Below are positions 18,886 to 29,602 of a DNA stretch of 64,000 nucleotides, in pieces. Origin of the DNA: CAVSRC01 sp963785065 (lineage in GTDB: Bacteria; Pseudomonadota; Alphaproteobacteria; Rhizobiales; Kaistiaceae). The stretch covers positions 591,407 through 655,406 of the forward strand of contig CAWATX010000003.1 of NCBI GenBank assembly GCA_963785065.1, read 5' to 3'. The notes under the pieces were generated by a model that saw only the letters and a list, made by a program, of their open reading frames with translations, did not search any database and was not told where the DNA came from. The translations under genes and the position numbers were made by a program. The first letter of the stretch is position 1. Every line of letters begins with the position of its first letter.

Positions 18886-19529
18886 TGCACCGCCCCTCCG
18901 ACGGAGAGCAGCACCGGCGTAATCGTCAGCGGGGTGCTGCCGGACGGTGCCGTCGCCGCTCCGACGAAGGAGACGATCTTGCCTTCCTCGCCGTGCATCT
19001 CCGCCGCGAAACCGGCCGTCGCCTTGTCGTTCAGCGCGCGCGAGACCTCGGCAAAGTCGATCTGGTTGACGAAGTCGCCGAAGGCGATGAAAGGCAGGCT
19101 GTCCCTGAGGGCGGTGCCGAAGATCACCGGCCCGACCTGAATGATGACGGTGGTCGGCTTGCCGGCGATCATCACCTCCACCTTGGCGGTGCCGTGGCGG
19201 GAGACGACATCAACCGCGGTGATTGGGCCTTCGCCCTTGACCATGTAGGTCCACGGCTGGCCTTCGCCGGCACGTTGACCATATTTCTTGCCGGCAGCCT
19301 CCGGGTCCTTGGCGATCGCGCTCAGCACTACGCCGATGTCGGCCGGCGACGAATGCACATAGGGGATCACCTTCGAATCCCAGATCTTCGCGACATAGGC
19401 CTTGGCATTGAACTCGCCGTTATTGAGGCCGGCAGCGCCCCTGTCCTTGTCGAATATGATCTTGCAACCCGCCAAACCCGACATGGCGATGGCCAGCGCT
19501 GCGACGACGGATATGAGACCTAGCCTCAT
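18882..19529 (-). CDS. DUF2291 lipoprotein
   Basis: Start at ATG 19529 gives MRLGLISVVAALAIAMSGLAGC, a lipoprotein signal with lipobox LAGC; 215 residues. The body matches DUF2291: FNAKAYVAKIWDSKVIPYV, a repeated acid/glycine segment, then GPVIFGTALRDSLPFIAFGDFVNQIDFAE. DUF2291 genes usually sit within Rbs-type ABC sugar transporter operons, as here between binding protein and ATPase. The protein is probably anchored to a membrane facing the periplasm and assists the transporter; the mechanism is unknown. Confidence 0.88.
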
Positions 19530-19636
19530 GACACCTGCAGATGGTCTCTGCCCCTGAACAACCGCCCTATCGATGCTGCGTAGCGGCATCGCGCGAACGC
19601 GCCGATGCCAGGCCGCAACGTGGTGTGGTCGGGTAT

Positions 19637-19659
19637 CCACGCGCCTCAAAGGCGCGTGG
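19637..19659 (-). promoter_or_regulatory. Intercistronic stem-loop after the binding-protein gene
   Basis: CCACGCGCCT and AGGCGCGTGG form a perfect 10-base stem with a 3-base loop in the ~150-base gap between the Rbs-type binding-protein gene and DUF2291. It lacks a T-run. Stem-loops here commonly protect upstream mRNA, giving more binding protein than membrane components. Confidence 0.6.
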
Positions 19660-19679
19660 AAACCTGTGCACTGGCTAAA

Positions 19680-20624
19680 CTACTTCGCGAGCGTGAAGTT
19701 GTTGAGCTTGGCGGCGTTCGCCTTGGTGATGAGGACGCAGTCGATCGACTGCTTTTCGGGCTGCGAGGCCTTGCCGTTCTTCAGATACTCGTCGGCCTGG
19801 ACGACGGCCAGCTGAGCGATCTCAAATGCCGGCTGCAGGACCGTGGCGGCGATATTGCCCTTGAGGATCTGGTCACGCACGTCGTTGCTGCCGTCGAAAC
19901 CGACGACGATGACGTCCTTGCGCCCGGCCGCAATCAGCGCCGCAGAAGCGCCCATCGCCATGGTGTCGTTGCCGGAGATGACGCCCCTGATGTCGGGGTG
20001 AGCCTGAAGGATCGACTCCATCGTGGAATAGGCCTGGGTCTGATCCCAGTTGGCGCTCTGCCGCGCCACCATCTTCAGGTCGGGATACTGGTCGATGATG
20101 TCGTGATAGCCCTTCGAGCGGATGCCGGCGTTGGTATCCAACTCTTTGCCGACCAGTTCGGCGTAGTTGCCCTTCTCGCCCATCAGCTTGACGAACTCCT
20201 GACCGCCGAGTGTGGCGCCCTGGTAGTTGTTCGAGACGATCTGCGCGACGGCAACGCCGGTCTTGTTGATTTCGCGGTCGATGAGGAAGGACGGGATGCC
20301 TGCGTCCTTCGCCTTCTGGACGGCAGCTATCGATGCATCGGCGCCGGCATTGTCGAGGATGATCGCCGCGGCATGACGGGCGATCGCGGTATCGAACAGC
20401 TGGTTCTGCTTGTTGGCATCGTCGTCATGGACAAGTACGAGCGTGTCGTAGCCGAGTTCCTTCGCCTTGGCCTCGGCCGCATTGGCCTCGGTCGCGAAGA
20501 ACGGATTGTCGTGCGACGGAGTAATGATCGCGATCAGCTTGCCGTTGCCCGCAGCCATTGCGGGAACCGCCGATGCCGCAAACGCGATCAGGGCCGCCGA
20601 GGCGACCTTGCCGAGCAAGTGCAT
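19680..20624 (-). CDS. Rbs-type sugar-binding periplasmic protein
   Basis: Start at ATG 20624, preceded by GGGAGGAACAAC; 314 residues. MHLLGKVASAALIAFAASAVPAMA is a signal peptide. The mature protein is a type-1 periplasmic-binding fold: LIAIITPSHDNPFFATEANA, VLVHDDDANKQNQLFDTAIA, AIILDNAGADASIAAVQKA, SFLIDREINKTGVAVAQIVS, GVISGNDTMAMGASAALIAA and IVVGFDGSNDVRDQI. The ligand is probably a pentose-like or branched aldose, consistent with the catabolic genes downstream. It has its own upstream promoter region (20684-20747). Confidence 0.93.
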   Translation of the reverse strand: MHLLGKVASAALIAFAASAVPAMAAGNGKLIAIITPSHDNPFFATEANAAEAKAKELGYDTLVLVHDDDANKQNQLFDTAIARHAAAIILDNAGADASIAAVQKAKDAGIPSFLIDREINKTGVAVAQIVSNNYQGATLGGQEFVKLMGEKGNYAELVGKELDTNAGIRSKGYHDIIDQYPDLKMVARQSANWDQTQAYSTMESILQAHPDIRGVISGNDTMAMGASAALIAAGRKDVIVVGFDGSNDVRDQILKGNIAATVLQPAFEIAQLAVVQADEYLKNGKASQPEKQSIDCVLITKANAAKLNNFTLAK

Positions 20625-20683
20625 GTTGTTCCTCCCAAAACGAGTTGGCCCTGCGCCACGAGCCAGGGTCCTGCGCACCCGCT

Positions 20684-20711
20684 ACATTAGCACTCGGCTC
20701 CGCGCTCACAA
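20684..20711 (-). promoter_or_regulatory. Predicted sigma70-type promoter
   Basis: On the minus strand TTGTGA (20711-20706) and TAATGT (20689-20684) are separated by 16 bases, about 60 bases before the binding-protein start. This fits a second promoter inside the carbohydrate locus, downstream of the glycoside hydrolase gene. Confidence 0.4.
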
Positions 20712-20722
20712 ACTTTTATTTA

Positions 20723-20747
20723 CGTTTTTTTTCGTTTAGTCGCGTTT
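20723..20747. promoter_or_regulatory. Three 10-base-phased CGTTT repeats, candidate DeoR-type operator
   Basis: CGTTT occurs at 20723, 20733 and 20743, exactly one helical turn apart, just upstream of the predicted -35 box. Phased short repeats are a usual operator style for DeoR/GlpR-family repressors, and a similar CGAAA phasing lies before the DeoR gene (29603-29628). The spacing is seen; the binding is inferred. Confidence 0.45.
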
Positions 20748-20888
20748 CCCTGCGTGGCAACAACGCTCCCTTTCCGCCGATTCCGGCACGCCGCCGGTCG
20801 GCAGAAATGGGATGGCGGCAAGCGGATGGCCATTGCAGAACAACGGCCACCGCGGCCCCGCAGATGCCCCGCTCCGGACGACCGGCGG

Positions 20889-22394
20889 CTAGGCCCGATG
20901 TTTCCGGCAGCGCAGGGCGAGATAGGGCTTGCCCGGCAGTTCGACGCCGAAGGCGGCATCGGTCTTGCCGCCCCGCGTGACGGCGCCATGCCGCGTCGCA
21001 ACCGGTACCGGCGCAGGCACCCTCTTTGCCGGCGTGATCATCATGTTCCAGGTATCGATGATGTCGACATCCCAGTCGCCATCCTCCTTCGGCAACCCGC
21101 TGGTCCACACCACAGGCCGGTGCTCTCCGAAATAGATGTAGGTGACGTCACCATCGCTGGCCGTGCCGATCGTCCGCCAATTACCTGAAGGCGTCAGCCC
21201 GTCCTTGACGTCTTCCTCGATCAACTTGCGCAGGAAAGCGATCCTTTCCGGGCTCTGCCCGTGCAGAACGCCACCCTTGGCCCACCAGAGAAGGTCCTCG
21301 GGATGCGAATAGGTTTCGCCGTGGCCGGCATATCCGCCCTTGGTCACCGTCATCCAGAAACGATGCACCAGCGTCTCGGCGGTGATGCTGCCCCAGGGCT
21401 GAATGATGTTGCCCTCGTAATGCATTTCGTCGTTCAACACGGGCTTGCCGTAGTCGGCCCGCCAGTCGGGGGTGCGAACCGTGTCATAGTGCTGGATCGA
21501 CACGTGATCGACCCAGGGCTTGCGATGGTCGTACATCATCGCCGGGTTGCCCTGATGGATCGACTTTGGGTGCTGATAGGGATCGCACTCCTCGATGATC
21601 TGGAAGAACCGATCCCAGCGCTCCATCGGTTTGATGTCGAGCATGAAGTCATACTCGTTGGCCAGCGACCACCACACATTGTAGTAAGCCGCGATACGGG
21701 CGACGAGATACTTCAGATAGCGGAAGTCCTGCTCCTCGGACCACATGCAGTGACCCCAGCGGTCATAGGGGTGGAAGATGATGACGTCTGCCACGATACC
21801 CATCTCGCCGAGACGCGCGATCTGGGTCTCGAAATGCCGGAAGGCCTCGAAGTTCGGCTTGTCGGGATCGTATTTCCCGTCTGCCTTGAGTTCGAACACC
21901 GGCATGAGCGGTTCGTTTTGATTGTAGGGATAGTGCTTCGGGAAGACGCACATCCTGAGCTTGTTGAACGCCTTCGGAGCGGCGAGAGACTTGAACGTCT
22001 GCTCCTGCTGCTCGATCGGCTGGTGCGTCCAGGCGTAGCAGGTGGTGGTGAACGGGAAGAACGGCGTGCCGTCGGCATGGGCGAAGTGGAATTGATTACG
22101 CACATGGACGGGGCCGTGCATGCCGGCGCGCGGCGCAGTGGCGGTGAAGCTGGCCTCGTGCCCGTTCAGCGCGTCGGTTTCCGACTCGGTCACCACCGAC
22201 CAGTCGCCCTCCTGGTCCGGGCTGAAGCGCGCCTTGAACACGCCGTCGCCATCGTAGAAGCCAGGCACGCGGATGCCGCGATTGTTCTGCGAAAACACCG
22301 CCCAGAACTCGGTATCCATGTAGGGATCGCCTGGCAGGTCCGCCTTGAACGCCAGCTCGAAGACATCCCATTTCGAAACCGATTTCATCGACAT
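20889..22394 (-). CDS. Glycoside hydrolase, DUF5060 / apiosidase-like / DUF5605
   Basis: 501 residues; GGAG seven bases before ATG 22394. No signal peptide, so it should be cytoplasmic. The N-terminal ~80 residues (KWDVFELAFKADLPGDPYMD) form the DUF5060 beta domain. The TIM barrel (about 95-400) has the family signatures FHFAHADGTPFFPFTTTCYAW, FNKLRMCVFPKHYPYN, VIIFHPYDRWGHCMW and VWWSLANEYDFM. The acid of ANEYD and a later VLNDEMHYEGN are likely catalytic. The C-terminal DUF5605 domain includes WRTIGTASDGDVTYIYFGEH. The barrel belongs to the family renamed apiosidase-like (formerly DUF4038). Placed after the Opp transporter, it should cut the imported glycoside. Confidence 0.82.
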   Translation of the reverse strand: MSMKSVSKWDVFELAFKADLPGDPYMDTEFWAVFSQNNRGIRVPGFYDGDGVFKARFSPDQEGDWSVVTESETDALNGHEASFTATAPRAGMHGPVHVRNQFHFAHADGTPFFPFTTTCYAWTHQPIEQQEQTFKSLAAPKAFNKLRMCVFPKHYPYNQNEPLMPVFELKADGKYDPDKPNFEAFRHFETQIARLGEMGIVADVIIFHPYDRWGHCMWSEEQDFRYLKYLVARIAAYYNVWWSLANEYDFMLDIKPMERWDRFFQIIEECDPYQHPKSIHQGNPAMMYDHRKPWVDHVSIQHYDTVRTPDWRADYGKPVLNDEMHYEGNIIQPWGSITAETLVHRFWMTVTKGGYAGHGETYSHPEDLLWWAKGGVLHGQSPERIAFLRKLIEEDVKDGLTPSGNWRTIGTASDGDVTYIYFGEHRPVVWTSGLPKEDGDWDVDIIDTWNMMITPAKRVPAPVPVATRHGAVTRGGKTDAAFGVELPGKPYLALRCRKHRA

Positions 22395-22479
22395 CTTTCT
22401 TCTCCTCCCCGCGGACAGTCGCCGCAGAATTCAGGTCTGACAGGGTTGCAGGAAACCGGCGGCCGTGGCGGCCACCGCC

Positions 22480-23303
22480 TCAGATTGCTGGGGAACTGGC
22501 GCCGCCGGCCCGCTGCCACTTGGTGCGTGTGGTTGGGATCGAATCGAGCAGCAGCTTCGTGTAGTCGTGCTGCGGGTTCGACATGACGTCCCTGGCCGGC
22601 CCGAACTCAACCACCACTCCCTTGTTCATGACCGCAACCAGATCACTGATGTAGTAGGCCGTTGCGAGATCGTGGGTGATGTAGAGGAAGCTGCGCTTGG
22701 CCTCTTCCTTGAGGGCGAGGAAGAGGTTGATGATGATCATGCGCCGCGAAGCGTCGATCATGCTGACCGGCTCATCGGCGATGATCAATTTGGGATCCGG
22801 AATAAGGGCGCGCGCGACCGAAACGCGCTGCAGCTCGCCGCCCGAAAACTGGTTGGTGTATTTCCCGCGGACGTCTGCATATTCCAGCCCCACCGACGCA
22901 AGCGCCTTCTCGACGGCGTCGCCGGCCTCTGCACGGCTATGTCCGGCCACCCGCGTGGCGGTCTCGAGCAGATAGGCGTCGACCGGACGATAGCGGCTGA
23001 ATGCCTCGAACGGGTTCTGAAAGATCGGCTGCACCGAGGCGAGGAAATCGCGCTTGCCGATCCGAACGCCCTTCCCGGCCACGGGCTTGTCGTAGATGAT
23101 CGCGCGGCCCGAGGTCGGCTCGACCAGACGGAGCAGCGTCTTGGCAAGCGTGGTCTTGCCGCTGCCGGATTCACCTACGACAGCCACGATGACCGGCTTG
23201 TCGCTCTCGATGTTCAGATTGACGTTGTCGAGCGCCTTGATGTTCCGATGGCGTGCCAGCGAGCCAAGCCGATAGACCTTGTTGAGCTGCTCGGTACGCA
23301 GGA

Positions 23304-23313
<10 letters not shown>
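22480..23313 (-). CDS. Opp-type ABC transporter ATPase (OppF-like)
   Basis: 277 residues from ATG 23313, overlapping the OppD-like gene by ten bases. Walker A is GESGSGKTTLAKTLLR, the signature FSGGELQRVSVARAL and Walker B LIIADEPVSMIDASRR. NPQHDYTKLLLDSIP is the usual OppF ending. It pairs with the neighbouring ATPase (23304-24284) to energise the OppB/OppC-like permeases. The Q-loop region VQPIFQNPFEAF is normal. Confidence 0.93.
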
Positions 23314-24280
<967 letters not shown>

Positions 24281-24284
<4 letters not shown>

Positions 24285-25192
24285 AGCACACCTCGCCTCG
24301 TCGCAAAGGCCGCGTTGAAGCCGGTTGAGGTGAGGAACAGGCCGAGGAAGAGCAGGACCGACGCGACGATTGGGGCGACCAGCCACATGTAGTTGCCCGT
24401 GAACAAGGCATTGTAGTTCAGCGCCCAGAAGATGATCGATCCAAGCGTCGGGATTTCGACCTTGGAAAGGCCGATCACCGCCAGCGTCGCCTCGGTGTTG
24501 ATGGCAAACAGGACGGTGTTGATGAAACCCACCAGCATGTAAGCGAAGACGTAGGGGAAGATTTCACGCAGAAGGATATGAAACGTATTGGCCCCCGAAA
24601 ACCGCGCCATGTTGATGAACTCGCGCTCTCTCAGGCTGAGCGCCATCGACCGGATGGTGCGCGCGTTCCACGCCCACGCAAAGATGGTGATCAGCATGCC
24701 GATCGCGAGAAACGTCGACGACCCTCTTATGACGCTGCCGAAGATGATCAGGATCGGCAGAAGCGGAATGGTGATGAACGTGTCGACGAACAGCATCACG
24801 AAGCGTTCGAAGTTGCCGCCGATATAGCCGGCGCTGAGGCCGATCGTGGTCGAGATCACCGTGATGCCGAGTCCGACCAGAATGCCCAGCGTGAGGGAGT
24901 TCCGCATGGCGAACACGAGGAACCAGAACGTGTCCTGTCCAAGCCCAGTGGTGCCAAGCAGATGCGCCCCGGAAACCGGCAGGTTTTTCATGTACGTTGC
25001 CTGCTCTGCGGGATCGACGGGACAGAAGAACGGCAGGATGAAGCTGCCGAAAGCGAACGCGACAATGATGACGAGCCCGATGGCCAGCCGCAGGTTGAGC
25101 AGCCACCCAAGACCGAGGAGCCGACGGCCCTGGGGCGGCGACGCCTCGCTGTCGCCGGCTGTGCTCACATTGATTTCGGTGTCTGAACTCAT
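24281..25192 (-). CDS. Opp-type ABC transporter permease (OppC-like)
   Basis: 303 residues, six membrane segments after a hydrophilic N-terminus (MSSDTEINVSTAGDSEASPP). HLLGTTGLGQDTFWFLVFAM is the conserved periplasmic loop of OppC/DppC proteins, and REREFINMARFSGANTFHIL is the EAA coupling motif that contacts the ATPases. It overlaps OppB-like by four bases and OppD-like by four bases. Confidence 0.93.
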
Positions 25193-26187
25193 TGGTGGCG
25201 GATACGCGGATCGAGGAGCGGGTAAATCAGGTCAATGACGAGGCCGGCAGTCGCGACGGCCATGATCGAGAGTGCGATACATCCGTACATGACGTTGTAG
25301 TCGCCACTGGTGGCCGCCGTGCGCATGAGAAGTCCTACCCCCGGGTAAGAGAAGAGGATCTCAGTGAGGAGCGCGCCGTTGAAGACCGTGCCGATCGACA
25401 GGGCCAGAGCGGTTACCTGCGGCAGCATGGCGTTGCGGAACACGTAACGACTCATGCGCGTCCAGTTGGATGCGCCCTTGAGGCGCGCAAAGATGACGTA
25501 GGGCTCCTCGGTGGTCGCCACCGCAAGGGCCTTCATGCTCAGGATGTTCCAGCCAAACCCGGCAAGCACCAGCGTCATCGCGGGCAGCGCCGCGTTGTAG
25601 ATGATCTGGCGGACCTTCTCGAAGGTGATGGCCCCCACAGGAAATGTCGGCGACAGCGGGAAAATGGGGAACACGTAGGCGAAAAGCAGAATGATGCTGA
25701 CGGCCAGGATGTAGTACGGAATTGGGTAGAGCAGGATGCCAATCACTTCGAGGACCGTGGCGGCCTTGCGCGTATGGAAGTATCCCGCGACGACGCCAAC
25801 GGCGTTGCCGATGACCCACGCGATCACGGTCGAGAGCAGTAGAAGGGTCAGCGTCCACGGCAAAGCCGTCAATATCAGGCTCGAAACTGACTTCGGGTAG
25901 AAGGCGAAGGACGGACCGAAGTCGAAGCGGACAATGTGGTTCAGGTAGCTGAAGTACTGACTGATGAGGCTGCCCTTGAGCCCATAGAGCTCTTCGAGAC
26001 TGACACGCAGGTCGGCGATCGCCTCGGGCGTGAGCGATCCTGCGGACTGGGCCTGAAGCTGCCCGATATACGCATCGATCGGATTGGTGGGCAGCATCCG
26101 GGGGAGGAAGAAGGTGATGGTCAGGCCGATGAACAGCACCGCGAAATAGACCGCGATCCTCTTGGCGACATACTGAAGAACGCCCAT
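25189..26187 (-). CDS. Opp-type ABC transporter permease (OppB-like)
   Basis: 332 residues. The N-terminus VAKRIAVYFAVLFIGLTITF is an OppB-type first helix; the EAA coupling loop is around ATTEEPYVIFARLKGASNWTRM. The ending LIYPLLDPRIRHQ is typical (DPR motif). It lies 88 bases downstream of the binding-protein gene, with a stem-loop between. With the OppC-like protein it forms the import pore, probably for a plant-derived oligosaccharide rather than a peptide given the operon. Confidence 0.93.
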   Translation of the reverse strand: MGVLQYVAKRIAVYFAVLFIGLTITFFLPRMLPTNPIDAYIGQLQAQSAGSLTPEAIADLRVSLEELYGLKGSLISQYFSYLNHIVRFDFGPSFAFYPKSVSSLILTALPWTLTLLLLSTVIAWVIGNAVGVVAGYFHTRKAATVLEVIGILLYPIPYYILAVSIILLFAYVFPIFPLSPTFPVGAITFEKVRQIIYNAALPAMTLVLAGFGWNILSMKALAVATTEEPYVIFARLKGASNWTRMSRYVFRNAMLPQVTALALSIGTVFNGALLTEILFSYPGVGLLMRTAATSGDYNVMYGCIALSIMAVATAGLVIDLIYPLLDPRIRHQ

Positions 26188-26221
26188 GCGGTGGCCTGCT
26201 CTTTTCGCCCTTCTTCAACGA

Positions 26222-26255
26222 TAGGGCGCTCGCCGTTCCGTTGGCAAGCGCCCTA
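26222..26255 (-). promoter_or_regulatory. Intercistronic stem-loop after the Opp-type binding-protein gene
   Basis: TAGGGCGCTCGCC (26222-26234) and GGCAAGCGCCCTA (26243-26255) form a 13-base stem with one mismatch and an 8-base loop, in the gap before the OppB-like gene. It mirrors the hairpin at 19637-19659 after the other binding-protein gene and probably raises binding-protein expression. Confidence 0.6.
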
Positions 26256-26275
26256 CCGTTCTCGTTAGCGTGCGG

Positions 26276-28180
26276 CTATTTGCCGGTCGGCTCTATGTTG
26301 ACGATCGTCTTCTTGAACGAGCTCCACCAGGTGTAGGGGGCGGCGTAGAAATTGTCCGCCTTCGGGTAGTTCTTCCAGTAGTAGCTGTTCGTCGGGATCG
26401 TGGTCGGGATGTTCATCAAATTGATTTCCTGCATCCCGCTCACGATCTCCTGGGCGATCTGCTGCCCGTCGGCCAGAAACTCGGGCGACGTGGTCTCGCG
26501 CTTGGTGGCGTCCGCGATCAGGTCAAAAATCTTCTTGTCCGTCACGCGCATGTAGTTGCCATTGAGCGGCTCGTTGGAGTTGACGTCCTTCACGTTGCCC
26601 GGGTTGAACACGCGCCACGAGTTCAGGAAGTTCTGATTGTAGACGCACGTGTTGGACCAGTTCAGCATGGTCGTGAACTTGGCGTTCACGTTCTGCACGG
26701 TGCCGAACTCGCCGTTGTCCACCTGGCGCGGGCTCACATTGAAGCCGGCCTTCTTCCAGCTGTCGGCGATCGAGAAGCCGACGCGCTGCATGACCTTGTT
26801 CCAGTCGCTCGGGAAGACCAGTTCGATCGTCCACGGCGAGCCATCGGGCATCGTGTAGAAGCCGTCGGCCCCCTTCTTGATGCCGACGGAAGCCAGCAGC
26901 TTCTCGGCCTCGGCCGGGTCATACTTCCACCAGCCTTCGCCGAAGCCCTTCTTGATGTCCTCGCCTGTCGGCAGTTGCGAGGGATCCATGCCCTGGCTCT
27001 TCAGCTTCGCGATGAGCTCGTCCGCGAAGTTCGGGTTGAACGGCTTGTAGCCGTCGGAGAGCGTCAGGCCGTTCAGGAAGCCGAGAAGTGGCTTGTAGAA
27101 CAACGGATTGTTGATCGGTGTGTCGGAAATCGGCAGCGCCGCAGCCTTGAACTCGCCATTGACGGCAGTGATGCCGACCTGCTCGAGGTTCACGGACAGC
27201 GCCAGCGCCCAGCGGACTTCCGGCTTGTCGAACGGCGCCTTCTGTTGGTTGATGTAAACGCCGTACGAGCACGCGTCATTCATGTCGTTGAACGGCATCT
27301 TCGGCGAGAACGTCTGGATTGCCGGGTTCCTGGTTTTGGCCGCCTGGATGCTGTCCGGGCTCATGAAGGAGTCTTCGTCGTATTCGTTCTGGACGAAGGC
27401 AAGCGTGCGGGTCTCTTCGGCGCCGAAGTCCTTGTAGAGGACATATTTCGGCTTGGGCGTCCCGAGATTGCCCCAGCCCGACCGCTTCCAGTCGTCACGC
27501 AATTGCCAGAGGTGCCAGAACCCGTTGGGATCGAACGCCTTGAGCGTGTACGGGCCGAGGGTCACTGGCGGATTGTTGGCGAAAGCCGGGATGTCCGCCT
27601 GCTTTTCGAAGACGTGCTTCGGCACCGGGACGAACTGCGAACCCCAGGTGTAGACGCCCATCACGGTGGGGAAATCGTAGGCCGGCTTCTGGGTCTCAAC
27701 CTCGAACGTGTACTTGTCGATCTTCTTCCAGCTGTTCGGCTTGATGTAATTGGTGACGATCGAAACGCGCGCGAGCTTGTCCCTGTATTTGAACGACGTC
27801 TCGAGCGTGTAGATGATGTCGTCAACGGTGAACTCGACACCGTCACTCCAATAGACGCCGGGGCGAATCTTCACGCGGAACTTGGTGTGCTCCTTGTTGA
27901 GCACTTCCGGCATGCCGTCTGCGAGCTCGGGATAGGACTTGCCGGTGGCGGTATCGTCCTCCCACAGATAGCTCCAGCCCAACTCCCGGAAGCCGCGCCA
28001 GATGGCGTAGTTCGTCAGCGGGTTCATCTGACCCGGATTGGCGGCCTTGCCGTCGAACGTCTGCACAACGAGCGTCTCGTTGCGTGGCGTACCGACGGCC
28101 GTCATCTCCTGGGCATAACTCGCACCTGCTGTAAGCGCGATGAAAAGTGATGCCGCGAGGCACCGGCTCAGCATTGCCAT
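26276..28180 (-). CDS. Opp-type ABC transporter solute-binding protein
   Basis: Start at ATG 28180, six bases after GGAGG; 634 residues, longer than most peptide-binding relatives (~520-550). MAMLSRCLAASLFIALTAGASYA is a signal peptide. The body is a cluster C (SBP_bac_5) protein: NETLVVQTFDGKAANPGQMN, FRVKIRPGVYWSDGVEFTVDDIIYTL, FDKPEVRWALALSVN and NLMNIPTTIPTNSYYW. Large relatives import di- and oligosaccharides in plant-associated bacteria. The cytoplasmic glycoside hydrolase after the transporter supports a glycoside ligand. Confidence 0.9.
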   Translation of the reverse strand: MAMLSRCLAASLFIALTAGASYAQEMTAVGTPRNETLVVQTFDGKAANPGQMNPLTNYAIWRGFRELGWSYLWEDDTATGKSYPELADGMPEVLNKEHTKFRVKIRPGVYWSDGVEFTVDDIIYTLETSFKYRDKLARVSIVTNYIKPNSWKKIDKYTFEVETQKPAYDFPTVMGVYTWGSQFVPVPKHVFEKQADIPAFANNPPVTLGPYTLKAFDPNGFWHLWQLRDDWKRSGWGNLGTPKPKYVLYKDFGAEETRTLAFVQNEYDEDSFMSPDSIQAAKTRNPAIQTFSPKMPFNDMNDACSYGVYINQQKAPFDKPEVRWALALSVNLEQVGITAVNGEFKAAALPISDTPINNPLFYKPLLGFLNGLTLSDGYKPFNPNFADELIAKLKSQGMDPSQLPTGEDIKKGFGEGWWKYDPAEAEKLLASVGIKKGADGFYTMPDGSPWTIELVFPSDWNKVMQRVGFSIADSWKKAGFNVSPRQVDNGEFGTVQNVNAKFTTMLNWSNTCVYNQNFLNSWRVFNPGNVKDVNSNEPLNGNYMRVTDKKIFDLIADATKRETTSPEFLADGQQIAQEIVSGMQEINLMNIPTTIPTNSYYWKNYPKADNFYAAPYTWWSSFKKTIVNIEPTGK

Positions 28181-28668
28181 AGGGTTCCTCCCCAATTGAG
28201 AATTTCTTTCCGACGCAGCGAGATCGATGGCAGCGCGCAGAGCTCGCGATTTTCGCGGTCGACCGGATGAATGTGGCCCCTCACCCACCCGCCGGCGGAA
28301 CGAAAATCACGTGGACAAATCCCTCTCCCTGACGCTTGCCCGCGACCCTCCCATACCCAACATCGCAAAATATAGACTTTCGTCTTTCACGTCTTTTTTG
28401 CGATTGCTTTTGGACTATGTGCTGACCGTTGGGGCGTGTCAATGCCTACCGCTAACGATCGACTGCGGTCAGGCAGCACGGTCGCGTCGCTCCGTTCGCT
28501 CGTTGCTCCATGGCGAAAATGCCGCCCTGCCCACCTGGCTGGTGGCACCGGAAGGCCGCCTCCGGCTTCATGCATGCAGCAGCGCGCGTTCATCCCGGAC
28601 CGCGCGGCGGCCCTCCCGGTTCGACCGTCTCGTCTGTGCGGAAGCGAAGGGACTGTCGGGATGCCTCG
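28181..28668. promoter_or_regulatory. Leader/promoter region of the carbohydrate operon
   Basis: This 488-base stretch between the DeoR-type gene and the binding-protein gene has no convincing gene. At 28362-28370 and 28396-28404 lie ATCGCAAAA and its exact complement, spanning three CTTT-rich repeats (28377, 28384, 28393) and a TATATT that could be a -10 box for leftward transcription. The dyad is a candidate operator. The rest (28410-28668) shows nothing I recognise. Confidence 0.45.
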
Positions 28669-29541
28669 CTAACGCGCGACAACCACCTCAATGCCGCGCT
28701 TCTCGAATGCAGTGCGGTCGGCGCTGCCGATACCGTCGTCGGTGATCAGCGTATGAACGAGTTCGACCCCGCCCAAAGCAGAGAACGACATGCGGCCGAT
28801 CTTGGTCGAGTCGGCCAGCAGATAGACATGCGACGATGCCTTGATCATCGCCCGTTTGACGTAAATGTCCCCGATAGAGGGATAGGTCAGGCCAGCGTCA
28901 AAAGAGACACCTGCCGTGGCCAGGAACAGTTTTTCTGCATATATCCCGACAAAAAAGTCCGTTGATTTCTCGCCTGAAAGCGATAAGGTCGGAGCTTTGA
29001 ACTGTCCCGCCGGCATATGTATTGTATTCGTCGGGATCGTCCCCAGCATAAGCGCAATATTAAGCGCGTTTGTAATGATGTTTAGCCCCTGGCAACTCCG
29101 CAAATTTTCGGCGAACTGGGTCGTCGTGGTTCCCGAATCGATGATGATCGTTTCGTGGTTGCCGACATAGCGCGCCGCGGCCGCTCCGATCTTGCGTTTC
29201 CGGTCCATGTTCTGGACATGGTGGAGCGAAAGGGACTCCACCTGCTGGGGAACGGACTTGAGGTAAGCGCCGCCATGTTCCCGCGTGATGACGCCATCGA
29301 CCTCAAGGCGTTCCAGGTCCATGCGGATTGTCGGCTCCGACACGCCAAAGGCTGCAGACAGCTCCCTGACGCGCGCACTCCCCTCTTCCTGAATCCATTC
29401 GAGGATCTTCATCCGCCGAGGCTCGGCCAGCAGGTTCTGCCGTCCATCCGGCGCCTCGCCCGGTCCCGGGTCCTGTTTCGCGGCAGCACTGCCTTTTGCG
29501 CGAGCCATGGCAAAATCTCTGAATCGTCTTTCCGCCATCAT
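28669..29541 (-). CDS. DeoR/GlpR-family transcriptional regulator
   Basis: 290 residues if started at 29541; ATG 29508 is an alternative, and neither has a strong ribosome binding site. After a variable ~40-residue leader comes the DeoR helix-turn-helix: RRMKILEWIQEEGSARVREL, FGVSEPTIRMDLERLEVDG, ITREHGGAYL. The C-terminal sugar-phosphate sensor domain has IIIDSGTTTTQFAENL, NIITNALNIALML and GGVELVHTLITDDG. It lies upstream of, and in the same direction as, the carbohydrate operon. It probably represses that operon until a phosphorylated intermediate appears. Confidence 0.92.
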   Translation of the reverse strand: MMAERRFRDFAMARAKGSAAAKQDPGPGEAPDGRQNLLAEPRRMKILEWIQEEGSARVRELSAAFGVSEPTIRMDLERLEVDGVITREHGGAYLKSVPQQVESLSLHHVQNMDRKRKIGAAAARYVGNHETIIIDSGTTTTQFAENLRSCQGLNIITNALNIALMLGTIPTNTIHMPAGQFKAPTLSLSGEKSTDFFVGIYAEKLFLATAGVSFDAGLTYPSIGDIYVKRAMIKASSHVYLLADSTKIGRMSFSALGGVELVHTLITDDGIGSADRTAFEKRGIEVVVAR

Positions 29542-29602
29542 CCACGAAATTCGCGTTGATCACCAGCGATGTGACGTGCAATGGGTGCAAATTCTCGTTG
29601 AG

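Noticed and set aside
26270..28150. 626-codon forward frame opposite the Opp-type binding protein
   Set aside because: The minus strand encodes a signal peptide and a full cluster C binding protein; the forward frame is an antisense shadow.
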